From Rhodocyclales bacterium (lineage in GTDB: Bacteria; Pseudomonadota; Gammaproteobacteria; Burkholderiales; Rhodocyclaceae): a stretch of 64,000 nucleotides of DNA. The position numbers and the translations under genes were made by a program. The stretch is taken from positions 1-64,000 of the forward strand of contig JACRJA010000057.1 in NCBI GenBank assembly GCA_016235745.1, in the 5' to 3' direction. Below, piece by piece: positions 27,016 to 35,167 of the stretch. The notes under the pieces were generated by a model, which did no database searches, had not been told where the DNA came from, and worked only from the letters and a program-made list of their open reading frames with translations. Within the stretch, counting starts at the first letter, position 1. Each line of letters begins with the position of its first letter.

Positions 27016-27044
27016 ACTATAGTTCAAGGTTCTCCGTGTGTCAA
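27016..27044 (-). promoter_or_regulatory. Strong sigma-70 promoter of the phasin gene
   Basis: On the minus strand TTGACA (27039-27044), exactly 17 bases, then TATAGT (27016-27021). This is the closest match to the sigma-70 consensus that I found in the window. The leader to the ATG is about 45 bases, with AAGGAGG as ribosome-binding site. Confidence 0.85.
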
Positions 27045-27049
27045 GTGAT

Positions 27050-27066
27050 TTTGTGCGATGCACAAA
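27050..27066. promoter_or_regulatory. Operator candidate 1 of the phasin promoter
   Basis: TTTGTGC-GAT-GCACAAA is a perfect palindrome with 7-bp arms, five bases upstream of the -35 box. The region from 27067 to 27158 shows no gene or further signal. Confidence 0.6.
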
Positions 27067-27158
27067 GTCTTTGAATATTTGATGCTTTGCAAGGTTCCGC
27101 GCCACGATCCCCTTGGGTGAGGGTCGTGGTGCACGTGCGGCGTCGGGATGGTGCGCGA

Positions 27159-27935
27159 TCAGCGGTGCTTGAACTGCGGCGCGCGCTTCTCGAGGAAGGC
27201 GGCCATGCCTTCCTTCTGGTCTTCCAGGGCGAAGCTGGAATGGAAGGCGCGGCGTTCGAAGAGGAGTCCCTCGTTGAGGGGGGCCTCGTAGGCGCGGTTG
27301 ACGCACTCTTTGATCATCATGACCACCGGCAGCGAGTAGCTGGCGATGGTCTTGGCGGTCTCGAGCGCGTCCTCGAGCAGTCGCTCGGCCGGCACCACGC
27401 GCGCCACCAGGCCGCTGCGCTCGGCTTCCTCGGCGTCCATGAAGCGGCCGGTGAGGCACATCTCCATCGCTTTGGCCTTGCCCACGGCGCGCGGCAGGCG
27501 CTGCGTGCCACCCGCTCCGGGCAGGATGCCGAGCTTGACTTCGGGCTGACCGAACTTGGCGTTGTCGGCGGCGATGATGAGATCGCACATCATGGCGAGC
27601 TCGCAGCCGCCGCCCAAAGCGAAGCCGGCCACCGCCGCGATCACCGGTTTGCGGCAGGTCTTGACGCGTTCCCAGTTGCGGGTGATGTAGTTGCCCTTGT
27701 AGGCGTCCATGTAGGAGAAATTGGCCATGGCGGCGATGTCGGCGCCGGCGGCGAAGGCCTTCTCGTTGCCGGTGAGGACGATGGCCCCGATTCCTTCATC
27801 GGCCTCGAAGACGTCGAGCGCATGCCCCAGCTCGTCGACCAGCGCATCGTTGAGGGCGTTGAGCTGCTTGGGCCGGTTGAGCCGGATCAGGCCGACGCGG
27901 CCGTGGGTCTCGACGATGATATTCTGGTAGTCCAT
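27159..27935 (-). CDS. Enoyl-CoA hydratase (crotonase family)
   Basis: A 258-residue crotonase that hydrates 2-enoyl-CoA, as in fatty-acid or PHA-precursor metabolism. The oxyanion-hole segments are [10 protein letters not shown] and [13 protein letters not shown]; both catalytic glutamates are present (Glu in GGGCELAM and in [19 protein letters not shown]). ATG 27935 is chosen by family length; the frame is open further upstream in noise. It follows lptA by 29 bases, where lptB is usually found, and precedes the phasin gene in the same orientation. Confidence 0.9.
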   Translation of the reverse strand: MDYQNIIVETHGRVGLIRLNRPKQLNALNDALVDELGHALDVFEADEGIGAIVLTGNEKAFAAGADIAAMANFSYMDAYKGNYITRNWERVKTCRKPVIAAVAGFALGGGCELAMMCDLIIAADNAKFGQPEVKLGILPGAGGTQRLPRAVGKAKAMEMCLTGRFMDAEEAERSGLVARVVPAERLLEDALETAKTIASYSLPVVMMIKECVNRAYEAPLNEGLLFERRAFHSSFALEDQKEGMAAFLEKRAPQFKHR

Positions 27936-27964
27936 GCAATGCTCCTCTCGTGGGTGGAAAAAAC

Positions 27965-28489
27965 TCATTGACCGCCGTCGTCCTTGGGCTGGATCACGGC
28001 GCGCACGCGGCCCGAGGGGGCGCTGGAGGCGCCGCCGGCGGTGGTGACGTAGTACTGGTCGGTGTTCTGGTCGTATTCGATGTAGGCGCCGCGCACTTCG
28101 TCCTGGCCGGAGGTGGCGCGGGCCCGGCCGATGAGCTTGATCTTGTTGGTGCGCGCGTCGTACTCGAGCCGCTCGCCTTCTCCGGTAACCCACTCGTCGC
28201 TGTTGTCGCGCTTTTGCTTGAAGGTGGCGAGCTTGGCGCCCTGGGCGGTGGCCACGCCCGTCTTGAAGCCCTGCTCGTCCTGGGTCACGACCACGCGATC
28301 GCCCCGGATCTCCAGCGTGCCCTGTTTCATGAGCACGTTGCCCTCGAAGACGTGCACTTTTTGCCGATCATCGACGTGGATGCGGTCGGCGTCGATCTCG
28401 ATGGGCTTTTGTTTGTCGGCCTTTTCCGCGTGCGCGAGCGGTACGGCGAGTGCGAACAGCAGGCAGAGGAGCAGAAAAAGGCGGGTCAT
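27965..28489 (-). CDS. lptA: LPS transport periplasmic protein LptA
   Basis: A 174-residue periplasmic protein forming the bridge that carries LPS between membranes. Its signal peptide is [21 protein letters not shown]. The OstA-type beta-jellyroll region shows [25 protein letters not shown] and [17 protein letters not shown] 28489 overlaps the lptC stop by four bases. The usual downstream genes lptB and rpoN are not present here. Confidence 0.93.
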   Translation of the reverse strand: MTRLFLLLCLLFALAVPLAHAEKADKQKPIEIDADRIHVDDRQKVHVFEGNVLMKQGTLEIRGDRVVVTQDEQGFKTGVATAQGAKLATFKQKRDNSDEWVTGEGERLEYDARTNKIKLIGRARATSGQDEVRGAYIEYDQNTDQYYVTTAGGASSAPSGRVRAVIQPKDDGGQ

Positions 28490-29166
28490 CGGCTGGGGCT
28501 CCGTGGGGGGGCGGGTGGGCGGGAATCGGATCTGGCGCGGGGGGCGGGTGCGCTCGCCTTGCCGGCGGCAGGGGTTGCCGGCGGCGCCTTGGCAGCCGTC
28601 TTGGGTTCGGGCGGCCAATGGACGTGCGCGTTGCCGATCAGGGTGATTTTCGCAAGATGGTCTTCGGCCTCCATCCGGTCGCCAATGGCGCGGCGCTCGC
28701 CGCGGGTGATTACGACGGGCAGGTCGGAACGGGCGCGGCCGTCGTCGGGCCACCAGACGAGCATCTGCCCCTCGTAGCGGGTCTCGGCGCCGTCGAGCAG
28801 GCGAGTGACGAGCACGTCGCCGAAGGCTTCGATGCGCTCGCCGCCATTGAAGACGTCGGCCCGCTGGGCGCGGCCGGTGAAACGGACGTCATCGCGCCGG
28901 GAGGTGACGCGCGGACGCTCGAGCGCGGTCCGATCGCCGGCGAGGTAATGGACGGCATGGTCGGCTTCGATGTGGTGCATCGGCAGGCCCGTATCGGCGT
29001 AGACGTCGACCACGAGCTCACCGGAGACGAGGTCGATCTCGCCGGCGGGCGCCACGGGAGACGGCTGGGTGAGGAGATTCACCCGCCGTTCGAGCCAGAA
29101 GGAGAAGGCGGCCACGAGCGTGGCGAAGAGCAGCGGCAGGAGGACGGTGGGGCGGGGGCGGGTCAT
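28486..29166 (-). CDS. lptC: LPS export protein LptC
   Basis: A 226-residue bitopic inner-membrane protein with one N-terminal helix (about 7-24) and a periplasmic jellyroll domain. That domain contains YADTGLPMHHIEADHAVHYLAGDRT and a central LLDGAETRYEGQML stretch. LptC docks LPS from LptBFG onto LptA. The C-terminus has an extra Ala/Pro-rich tail of about 30 residues beyond the usual fold. It overlaps kdsC and lptA by four bases each. Confidence 0.9.
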   Translation of the reverse strand: MTRPRPTVLLPLLFATLVAAFSFWLERRVNLLTQPSPVAPAGEIDLVSGELVVDVYADTGLPMHHIEADHAVHYLAGDRTALERPRVTSRRDDVRFTGRAQRADVFNGGERIEAFGDVLVTRLLDGAETRYEGQMLVWWPDDGRARSDLPVVITRGERRAIGDRMEAEDHLAKITLIGNAHVHWPPEPKTAAKAPPATPAAGKASAPAPRARSDSRPPAPPRSPSR

Positions 29167-29690
29167 GGGGTACGGAGGTAGGGCGCGAGGAGTTCGTCCC
29201 AGCGCCCTTGGGCGTGCAGCAGGAAGTCGCACAGCGCGCGTACCGCGCCGCGCCCGCCCGGGCGGGAGGCGATCCAGTCGGCGCGGGACTTGACGAGTTC
29301 GTGGGCGTCGGCGGGCGCCGCGCTGAACCCGCAGGAAAGCATGAGGGGGAGGTCGACGACGTCGTCGCCCATGTAGCCGGCCGCTTCGAACCCGAGGCCG
29401 CGCTCGGCAAGGCGCGACGCCATCTCGGCGTGCTTGTCTTCGATTCCCATCGCCAGCGGCAGGCCCAGCTCGGCGCAGCGCCGCGCCAGGGCGGCGGAGG
29501 TTCGGCCGGAAATCACGATCGGTTCGATGCCGGCGCGGGCGAGCAGCTTGAGCCCGTGTCCGTCGAGGGTGTGGAACGCCTTGAAGGTGTCGCCCTCGGG
29601 GCCGTAGTAGAGACGCCCATCGGTGAGGACGCCATCGACGTCGAAACCCATCAGGCGCACGCGGGCGGCTTTGGCGGCGGCGTTCATCAC
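29163..29690 (-). CDS. kdsC: 3-deoxy-D-manno-octulosonate 8-phosphate phosphatase
   Basis: A 175-residue C0-type HAD phosphatase that releases Kdo from Kdo-8-phosphate for the LPS core. Motif I is GFDVDGVLTDG (residues 15-25), motif II the Ser in VISGRTS, and motif III/IV the Asp pair in GYMGDDVVDLPLM. The protein has no cap domain, as expected for the tetrameric KdsC family. It overlaps kdsD and lptC by four bases. Confidence 0.95.
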   Translation of the reverse strand: MMNAAAKAARVRLMGFDVDGVLTDGRLYYGPEGDTFKAFHTLDGHGLKLLARAGIEPIVISGRTSAALARRCAELGLPLAMGIEDKHAEMASRLAERGLGFEAAGYMGDDVVDLPLMLSCGFSAAPADAHELVKSRADWIASRPGGRGAVRALCDFLLHAQGRWDELLAPYLRTP

Positions 29691-30667
29691 AGCACCTTGG
29701 CGCGCATGAGGTCGTGCATGTGCAACGCCCCGACGAGCCGGCCGTCGTCGACCACCAGCATCTGGCTGATGCGCGCATCTTCCATGCGGCGCGCGGCTTC
29801 GGCGGCGAGCGCCTCGGGGGCGATGGTCTTGGGCGAAGGGTTCATGCGCCGCGCGAGCGTTTCGGCGCGCAGGTCGGCGCCCTGTTCGATGGTGCGGCGC
29901 AGGTCGCCGTCGGTAAAGATGCCCAGCGGGCGGTCGTCGGCATCGATCACCGCGACCATGCCCATGCCGCCGCGCGACATGGTGAGCAGCGCTTCGGTGA
30001 GGGGAACGTTGGGCGGCGCGGTTGGGACTTCGGGGCGCGGGCGCATGACGTCGGCTACGCGCGTGAGCAGCCGGCGCCCCAGCGCGCCGCCGGGGTGCGA
30101 ACGGGCGAAATCCTCCGGGCCGAAGCCGCGCGCTTGCAGAAGCGCGATCGCCAGCGCGTCGCCCATGGCGAGCGCCGCGGTGGTGCTGGCCGTGGGGGCG
30201 ATGTTGTGCGGGCAGGCTTCCTCGCGCACGCTCACGTCGAGGTGGACGTCGCTCTGGCGCGCGAGCGGGGACTCGGGGCGGCCGGTGAGGGCGATGAGCG
30301 CGGCGCCTTGGCGCTTGATGGCCGGCAGGATCATCAGCACCTCGTCGCTCGTTCCGGAGTAGGAGATGGCGATGACGACGTCGTCGGGGGTGATCATGCC
30401 GAGGTCGCCGTGCGCGGCCTCGGCCGCGTGGACGAAGTAGGCGGGGGTGCCGGTGGAGGCGAGGGTGGCGGCGATCTTACGCCCGATATGGCCGGATTTG
30501 CCCACGCCGGTGACGATGACCCGGCCGCGCGCGCCGAGGACGAGCCGTACGGCCTCGGCGAAGGAAGGACCGAGCCGCTCGGCGAGCGCGGCGATGGCTT
30601 CGGACTCGATGCGCAGGGTGCGCCGGGCGCTCTCGAGGATGCGTTCGGGATCGAGGGGGCGATCCAT
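29687..30667 (-). CDS. kdsD: Arabinose-5-phosphate isomerase
   Basis: A 326-residue isomerase converting ribulose-5-phosphate to arabinose-5-phosphate, the Kdo precursor. The SIS domain (about 30-180) has VTGVGKSGHIGRKIAATLASTG and ISYSGTSDE; two CBS repeats follow (about 205-326). ATG 30667 gives the standard length, while the frame extends upstream through the promoter region. It heads the kdsD-kdsC-lptC-lptA-crotonase unit. Confidence 0.95.
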   Translation of the reverse strand: MDRPLDPERILESARRTLRIESEAIAALAERLGPSFAEAVRLVLGARGRVIVTGVGKSGHIGRKIAATLASTGTPAYFVHAAEAAHGDLGMITPDDVVIAISYSGTSDEVLMILPAIKRQGAALIALTGRPESPLARQSDVHLDVSVREEACPHNIAPTASTTAALAMGDALAIALLQARGFGPEDFARSHPGGALGRRLLTRVADVMRPRPEVPTAPPNVPLTEALLTMSRGGMGMVAVIDADDRPLGIFTDGDLRRTIEQGADLRAETLARRMNPSPKTIAPEALAAEAARRMEDARISQMLVVDDGRLVGALHMHDLMRAKVL

Positions 30668-30688
30668 GGACTCGGCTGCGGCCTCGTT

Positions 30689-30709
30689 TATACTGGGGCG
30701 TCCAGTATA
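30689..30709. promoter_or_regulatory. Symmetric divergent promoter region of kdsD and the Kef-like gene
   Basis: TATACTGG and CCAGTATA are perfect inverted 8-bp arms around a 5-base centre (GGCGT). They place a TATACT -10 box on each strand in the 67-base gap between the two divergent genes. No good -35 is visible on either side. The dyad could also be an operator. Confidence 0.5.
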
Positions 30710-30734
30710 GCAAAAACGCGGGGGGCGAGTTTTC

Positions 30735-32708
30735 ATGATGGAAGGGGGCTTGACGACGGTCCTGCTTTTGCTGGCGGGCTCGTTCGCGGCGGTGGCTTTG
30801 TTCAAGAGCATGGGCTTGCCGGCGCTGATGGGCTATTTGCTCGTCGGCGTGGCGGTGGGGCCGCACGCGCTCGGCTTGATGCCGGAGGAGGGCGGGGCGG
30901 CAGTGCTGGCCGAGTTCGGCGTCGTCTTTCTCATGTTCTCGATCGGCCTGGAGTTCTCGCTGGCGCAGCTGAACGCGATGCGCCGCGTGGTCCTGGGGCT
31001 GGGGGCGCTGCAGGTGCTCGTCACGCATCTGGTGTTCACGCTTATCGGCTGGGCCCTGGGTTTACCGCTGCTGGCGGCCTGGGCGCTCGGAGGGGCACTG
31101 ACGATGTCCTCGACGGCCATTCTCTCGAAACTGCTCGTCGAGCGGCTGGAACTCGACAAGCCGCACGGGCGGGAAGTGATCGGCGTGCTGCTCTTCCAGG
31201 ATCTGGCGGTGGTGCCGCTGCTGATCCTGGTGCCTGCCCTGGCCGCGCCCGATGGCGAGCGCTGGTGGGTGACACTGGCGGAGGCGGTGCTCAAGATCGC
31301 CGTGCTGCTCGTGCTGGTGCTGCGCTTTGGACAGCCGGTGATGCGCCGCTGGTTCACCTGGGTGGCACGGCAGAAGTCTACCGAGCTTTTCATGCTCAAC
31401 GTGCTGCTGGTTACTCTGGGAATGGCGGCGCTGTCCAACGCCCTGGGGCTGTCGCTGGCGCTGGGGGCGTTTCTGGCCGGGATGCTGATCTCGGAGACGG
31501 AATACCGCTACCAGGTGGAAGAGGACATCAAGCCGTTTCGCGACGTGTTGCTCGGCCTGTTCTTCATCACCGTGGGAGTGTTCCTCAACGTCGGCGAGGT
31601 GACCCGCAATTTCGTCTTCGTCGTGTTGCTGCTCGCCGGCGTGTTGGGCATCAAGGCGGCGGTAGTGTGGGCCGCCTCGCGCGCCTTGGGTTCGAACGCG
31701 GCGGTGGCGATGCGCTCGGCGCTGTGGCTCTGCACCGGCGGAGAATTCGGCTTCGTGCTGCTCGCACAGACGGCGGGGCTGGGCTTGCTGCCGTCGGCAT
31801 GGTTGCAGACGGCAGTGGCGGCGCTCGTCTTGTCGATGCTGGCCTCGCCCTTGATCGTGGCGATATCGGATCGCCTGGTGCTGCGCTTCGTCGCCTCCGA
31901 GTGGCTTACCCGTTCGATGGAGCTCACCCAGATCGCTTCGCGCACCATGCTCGTCAAGCAGCACGTGCTGGTGCTCGGCTACGGGCGCACAGGACAGTAT
32001 TTGGCGCGCCTGCTCGAGCACGAGGTGGTGCCGACGGTGGCCCTCGACCTCGATCCGGAGCGGGTGCGGGAAGCGGAAGTGGCCGGCGAGAACGTGCTCT
32101 ATGGGGACGCGAGCCGGCGCGAGACCTTGATCGCGGCCGGGCTGCTGCGGGCGCGGGCGGTGGTGGTGACCTTCGCCGACATAGGGGCGTCGCTGCGCGT
32201 GCTGTCGGTATTGCGCGATCTGCGTCCGGACGTGCCGGTGGTGGTGCGTGCCCGCACCGAGAACGACGTCGACCGCTTGATGGCGGCCGGCGCGACGGCG
32301 GTGATCTCGGAGGCGATCGAAGTGAGCCTGATGCTGGCCACGCACACGCTCGCCTTGATCGGGATGCCGCTCATGCGGGTGGCGCGGCGCATCCGCGAGA
32401 TCCGCGCGCAGCGCTATGCCTTGCTGCGCGGCTATTTCGCCGGGCGCTCGGACGAGAGCGACGAAGGCGAGGGGGGCATGCGCCTGCATTCGGTGCTGTT
32501 GCTGCCCGATTTCTGGGCAGTGGGGCGACGCCTGGATGAGTTGGGGCTCGAGGAATGCGGTGTGACGGTGGCGGCGGTGCGCCGGCGCGGCATTCGTACC
32601 CAGGCGCCGGAGCCGCAGCTGGTCTTGCAGGCGGGCGACGTGGTAATCCTGCGCGGTGAGCAGGCGGCGCTCGAACGCGGCGAGGCGATCTTGCTGCAGG
32701 GGCCGTGA
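30735..32708 (+). CDS. Kef-type monovalent cation:proton antiporter with RCK domains
   Basis: A 657-residue CPA2 protein. About 12 membrane helices (1-390) include LVGVAVGPHALGL and LLFQDLAVVPLL with the antiport Asp region. An RCK/TrkA-N domain (about 415-540; GYGRTGQYLARLL and LDLDPERV) and a TrkA-C domain (about 575-655; LVLQAGDVVILRGE) follow. E. coli KefB/KefC of this build release K+ under electrophile stress and are gated by glutathione and NADH. Which of these ligands applies here is not clear. It has no ancillary KefF/KefG gene beside it. Confidence 0.9.
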   Translation: MMEGGLTTVLLLLAGSFAAVALFKSMGLPALMGYLLVGVAVGPHALGLMPEEGGAAVLAEFGVVFLMFSIGLEFSLAQLNAMRRVVLGLGALQVLVTHLVFTLIGWALGLPLLAAWALGGALTMSSTAILSKLLVERLELDKPHGREVIGVLLFQDLAVVPLLILVPALAAPDGERWWVTLAEAVLKIAVLLVLVLRFGQPVMRRWFTWVARQKSTELFMLNVLLVTLGMAALSNALGLSLALGAFLAGMLISETEYRYQVEEDIKPFRDVLLGLFFITVGVFLNVGEVTRNFVFVVLLLAGVLGIKAAVVWAASRALGSNAAVAMRSALWLCTGGEFGFVLLAQTAGLGLLPSAWLQTAVAALVLSMLASPLIVAISDRLVLRFVASEWLTRSMELTQIASRTMLVKQHVLVLGYGRTGQYLARLLEHEVVPTVALDLDPERVREAEVAGENVLYGDASRRETLIAAGLLRARAVVVTFADIGASLRVLSVLRDLRPDVPVVVRARTENDVDRLMAAGATAVISEAIEVSLMLATHTLALIGMPLMRVARRIREIRAQRYALLRGYFAGRSDESDEGEGGMRLHSVLLLPDFWAVGRRLDELGLEECGVTVAAVRRRGIRTQAPEPQLVLQAGDVVILRGEQAALERGEAILLQGP

Positions 32709-32770
32709 GCGCTCGAAAGTCGAGCTGCCGGACGATTTTTCCTCGTGCGCTGGGTCGACGAGGGGACCGG

Positions 32771-33313
32771 TCAATCGCTGACCGTGGTGCGCAGTTGCTC
32801 CGTGCCGCCGCGGCGGGCCGGCTCCGCGCCAAAGCAGCGCTCCGGGATCTGGCCGCTGGCCGCGGCGCGCACCGTGCCGTCGGCGAGGTCGATGCGCCGC
32901 ACGCCGAGTAGGAGCGCCTCGCCCACGCGGCGATAGGTGCCGACGAGGGCGTAGCGCTCGATGACGCTATCCTGGCGAATTGCTTCGGGATCGCGGGTGA
33001 GCAGGCGCAGGCCGTCTTCGTCGAGGGTGAAGTGCTCGCCCACCTCGACCTGGCGCATGGGCGTGGGGCAGTACCGGGGCCAGGCCAGGCCAAACGCTTC
33101 GCCCAAGGCCTTGCCATAGCGACCCGTGCGGTAACCGTCGACTTCGACGAAATCGGGGATGATGACGCTGCCGCCCCGCGGGCAGGTCTGCTGCGCCAGG
33201 CGCCCGAGCTCGCTCTCGAGCGTATCGCGGCACATGCTGGCCGTGGGGGCGAGGCTGCAGGCGGAAAGGAGCCCCGCCGTGAGCCATGCCACGATCCAGA
33301 GGCGCAGACTCAT
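32771..33313 (-). CDS. FlgO-like domain lipoprotein 1
   Basis: A 180-residue lipoprotein with the signal MSLRLWIVAWLTAGLLSAC (lipobox LSAC). Its body resembles the FlgO domain: GSVIIPDFVEVDGYRTGRYGKALGE, LDEDGLRLLTRDPEAIRQ and YALVGTYRRVGEALLLGVRRIDLADG. The domain is a divergent paralogue of the next gene's product, which it overlaps by four bases. FlgO proteins are outer-membrane factors of flagellated vibrios, yet no flagellar gene is near. The function here is unknown. Confidence 0.7.
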   Translation of the reverse strand: MSLRLWIVAWLTAGLLSACSLAPTASMCRDTLESELGRLAQQTCPRGGSVIIPDFVEVDGYRTGRYGKALGEAFGLAWPRYCPTPMRQVEVGEHFTLDEDGLRLLTRDPEAIRQDSVIERYALVGTYRRVGEALLLGVRRIDLADGTVRAAASGQIPERCFGAEPARRGGTEQLRTTVSD

Positions 33314-33933
33314 TTGCCGCGGATGATGCGCATCGGTTTGAGCTGGTCGCCATCGACGAGCAGTCGGGCGACGAACTCGTCGATCGGCAGGCTGATCTGG
33401 CCCGAGCTCACGACCACGCCGCTATTGACGTCGATCACCCGGGCATTGACGAAGACCTCGTCGTTGGCGATCGAATAGGTGCCGGCGAGCACTCCGGCCA
33501 CCAGGTATTGATATTCGAGCAGTTTGGGGTCGCGGGTGAGGACGAATTCGCCTGCGGGGTTGACGGCCACCGCCTTGCTCAGGCGGATGTCGTAGACGTT
33601 CCAGTGGCGCACCTGCAGCTCGTGGATGAGGTTCTCGCTGATGAGGCGCCCCAGCGGCGAGGTGTCGTCGAGATCGTCGAGATTGACGAACGTGCTGGCG
33701 AGCACGGCCGGCAGCAGGTTCTTGTGCTGGATGTTGCGTTCGATCTGGTCGGCGAGAAAAATGATCTTGGCGTTGAAACGGGCCGCGCCGGAATTGGCCG
33801 GACGGTAGGCGAGGGCGTCGGGCGCCGGCGCGGCCTCGATGGGCGGGGCCGGGGCGGTACTCACTTCACGGGTGGCGGTCTGAGCGCACGCTGCCAGCAG
33901 CAGGGCAAGGCAGAGGGGGGCGAGGCGTTTCAT
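33310..33933 (-). CDS. FlgO family lipoprotein 2
   Basis: A 207-residue lipoprotein (signal MKRLAPLCLALLLAAC, lipobox LAAC) with a clear FlgO domain from about 55: VNLDDLDDTSPLGRLISENLIHELQVRHWNVYDIRLS, AGEFVLTRDPKLL, YLVAGVLAGTYS and NARVIDVNSGVVVSSGQISLP. It lies 20 bases after a small lipoprotein gene and overlaps FlgO-like 1. The three form one operon transcribed away from mlaF, probably encoding an outer-membrane complex of unknown job. Confidence 0.8.
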   Translation of the reverse strand: MKRLAPLCLALLLAACAQTATREVSTAPAPPIEAAPAPDALAYRPANSGAARFNAKIIFLADQIERNIQHKNLLPAVLASTFVNLDDLDDTSPLGRLISENLIHELQVRHWNVYDIRLSKAVAVNPAGEFVLTRDPKLLEYQYLVAGVLAGTYSIANDEVFVNARVIDVNSGVVVSSGQISLPIDEFVARLLVDGDQLKPMRIIRGK

Positions 33934-33953
33934 CGCAGGTCTCCTGAAGGTCG

Positions 33954-34196
33954 TCAGTTGCGCTCGCGCGGGCGGTGAGTGACGAGGAAATCTTCGCCAG
34001 AGGTAGAATCATAGTTCTCGACGTACGTGTACGCATAGCCGTTCGGCGCAGGAGAGGGCGTGCGGGCCTTATCAGCGCTCGCACTGGCTTGCGTGGCGCC
34101 GTTGCCGCTCACCACGACCTGGACGTTCTGGTGCTGCGAGGCGCAGCCGGCGAGCAGGCTGGTCATCAAGGGGAAGAGCAGGATCAGGGGTCGCAT
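33954..34196 (-). CDS. Small lipoprotein of unknown function
   Basis: An 80-residue protein with a lipoprotein signal (MRPLILLFPLMTSLLAGC, lipobox LAGC), a low-complexity Ala/Ser middle and a C-terminus with NGYAYTYVENYDSTSGEDF. I do not recognise the mature part. It leads the three-lipoprotein operon. The upstream in-frame ATG at 34238 would add 14 residues in front of the signal and is rejected. Confidence 0.65.
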   Translation of the reverse strand: MRPLILLFPLMTSLLAGCASQHQNVQVVVSGNGATQASASADKARTPSPAPNGYAYTYVENYDSTSGEDFLVTHRPRERN

Positions 34197-34278
34197 TTTG
34201 GTCGCTCCGCGTTTCGTAGGGTTATCGGCTCGATGCACGCCGACTTTAGGATTTTTTTCCTCGCTTCTCCGGGTGCGT

Positions 34279-34308
34279 TTGGCGCCATCGGAAGGCTTCG
34301 TGTATCAT
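34279..34308 (+). promoter_or_regulatory. Candidate promoter of the mla operon
   Basis: TTGGCG (34279-34284), an 18-base spacer and TATCAT (34303-34308) lie 28 bases before the mlaF ATG, in a 140-base divergent gap with an AT-rich patch at about 34246-34262. Confidence 0.5.
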
Positions 34309-34336
34309 TGGGCCGATTCGAAGCGGAAATGCGACG

Positions 34337-35167
34337 GTGACGACGAATCCTGATTCTGCTGACCCGGTGGTCGAACTGCGCGGCGTCGATGCCGGCTACG
34401 GCGAGCGCCTGATCCTCTCCGGCATCGATTTTTCGGTGCGCCGGGGGCAGCTCGTGGCCGTGATGGGCGGCAGCGGTTCGGGCAAAACCACGCTGCTGCG
34501 CCTCGTCTCCGGCCAGCTGCGCGCCCGTAAGGGAAGCGTGCGCGTGTTCGGCGAATCGATGGAGCGGATTTCCGAAAAGGAGCTCTACGCCCTGCGCCGG
34601 CGCATGGGCATGCTCTTCCAGTTCGGGGCGCTCTTCACCGATCTGTCGGTGTTCGACAACGTCGCCTTCCCGCTGCGCGAGCATACCGACCTGCCTGAAT
34701 CCATGATCCGCGACCTCGTGCTCCTGAAGCTCAATGCCGTGGGCTTGAGGGGGGCGGCTACGCTCATGCCCAGCGAGCTCTCCGGCGGCATGGCGCGGCG
34801 CGTGGCGCTCGCCCGTTCGGTGGCCCTCGACCCAGAACTCATCATGTACGACGAACCCTTCGCCGGGCTCGATCCGATCTCATTGGGGGTGATCGGTCAG
34901 GCGATTCGCAAGCTCAACGATGCCTTGGGGGCCGCCTCCATCCTGGTGACCCACGACGTGGTCGAGTCGCTGGCCATCGTCGACTACGTCTATCTCGTCT
35001 CGCAGGGGAAAATCGTCGCCCAGGGAACGCCCGACGAGGTCCGGGCTTCCGCCGATCCTTTCGTGCATCAGTTCATCCATGCCGAGGCTGACGGGCCCGT
35101 TCCGTTCCACTATCCGGCGCCGTCGATCGAAAAAAGCCTGTTCCTCGAGGCGGAGGCGCAGCCATGA
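34337..35167 (+). CDS. mlaF: Phospholipid ABC transporter ATPase MlaF
   Basis: A 276-residue ATPase of the MlaFEDB complex that moves phospholipids across the inner membrane to keep the outer membrane asymmetric. Walker A is GGSGSGKTT (about 45-53), the signature LSGGMARRVALARS, Walker B LIMYDEPFAGLDP, and the switch His is in VTHDV. It overlaps mlaE by four bases and begins the operon mlaF-E-D-A-C-B, in the gene order common in betaproteobacteria. Confidence 0.96.
   Translation: MTTNPDSADPVVELRGVDAGYGERLILSGIDFSVRRGQLVAVMGGSGSGKTTLLRLVSGQLRARKGSVRVFGESMERISEKELYALRRRMGMLFQFGALFTDLSVFDNVAFPLREHTDLPESMIRDLVLLKLNAVGLRGAATLMPSELSGGMARRVALARSVALDPELIMYDEPFAGLDPISLGVIGQAIRKLNDALGAASILVTHDVVESLAIVDYVYLVSQGKIVAQGTPDEVRASADPFVHQFIHAEADGPVPFHYPAPSIEKSLFLEAEAQP

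Noticed and set aside
29714-32539. Plus-strand open frame of 941 codons
   Set aside because: It covers kdsD in antisense and the Kef gene in another frame, and resembles no protein.
32711-32740. GCTCGA-AAG-TCGAGC hairpin as terminator of the Kef-like gene
   Set aside because: A short 6-bp stem with a 3-base loop; the T-run starts about 10 bases too far away.
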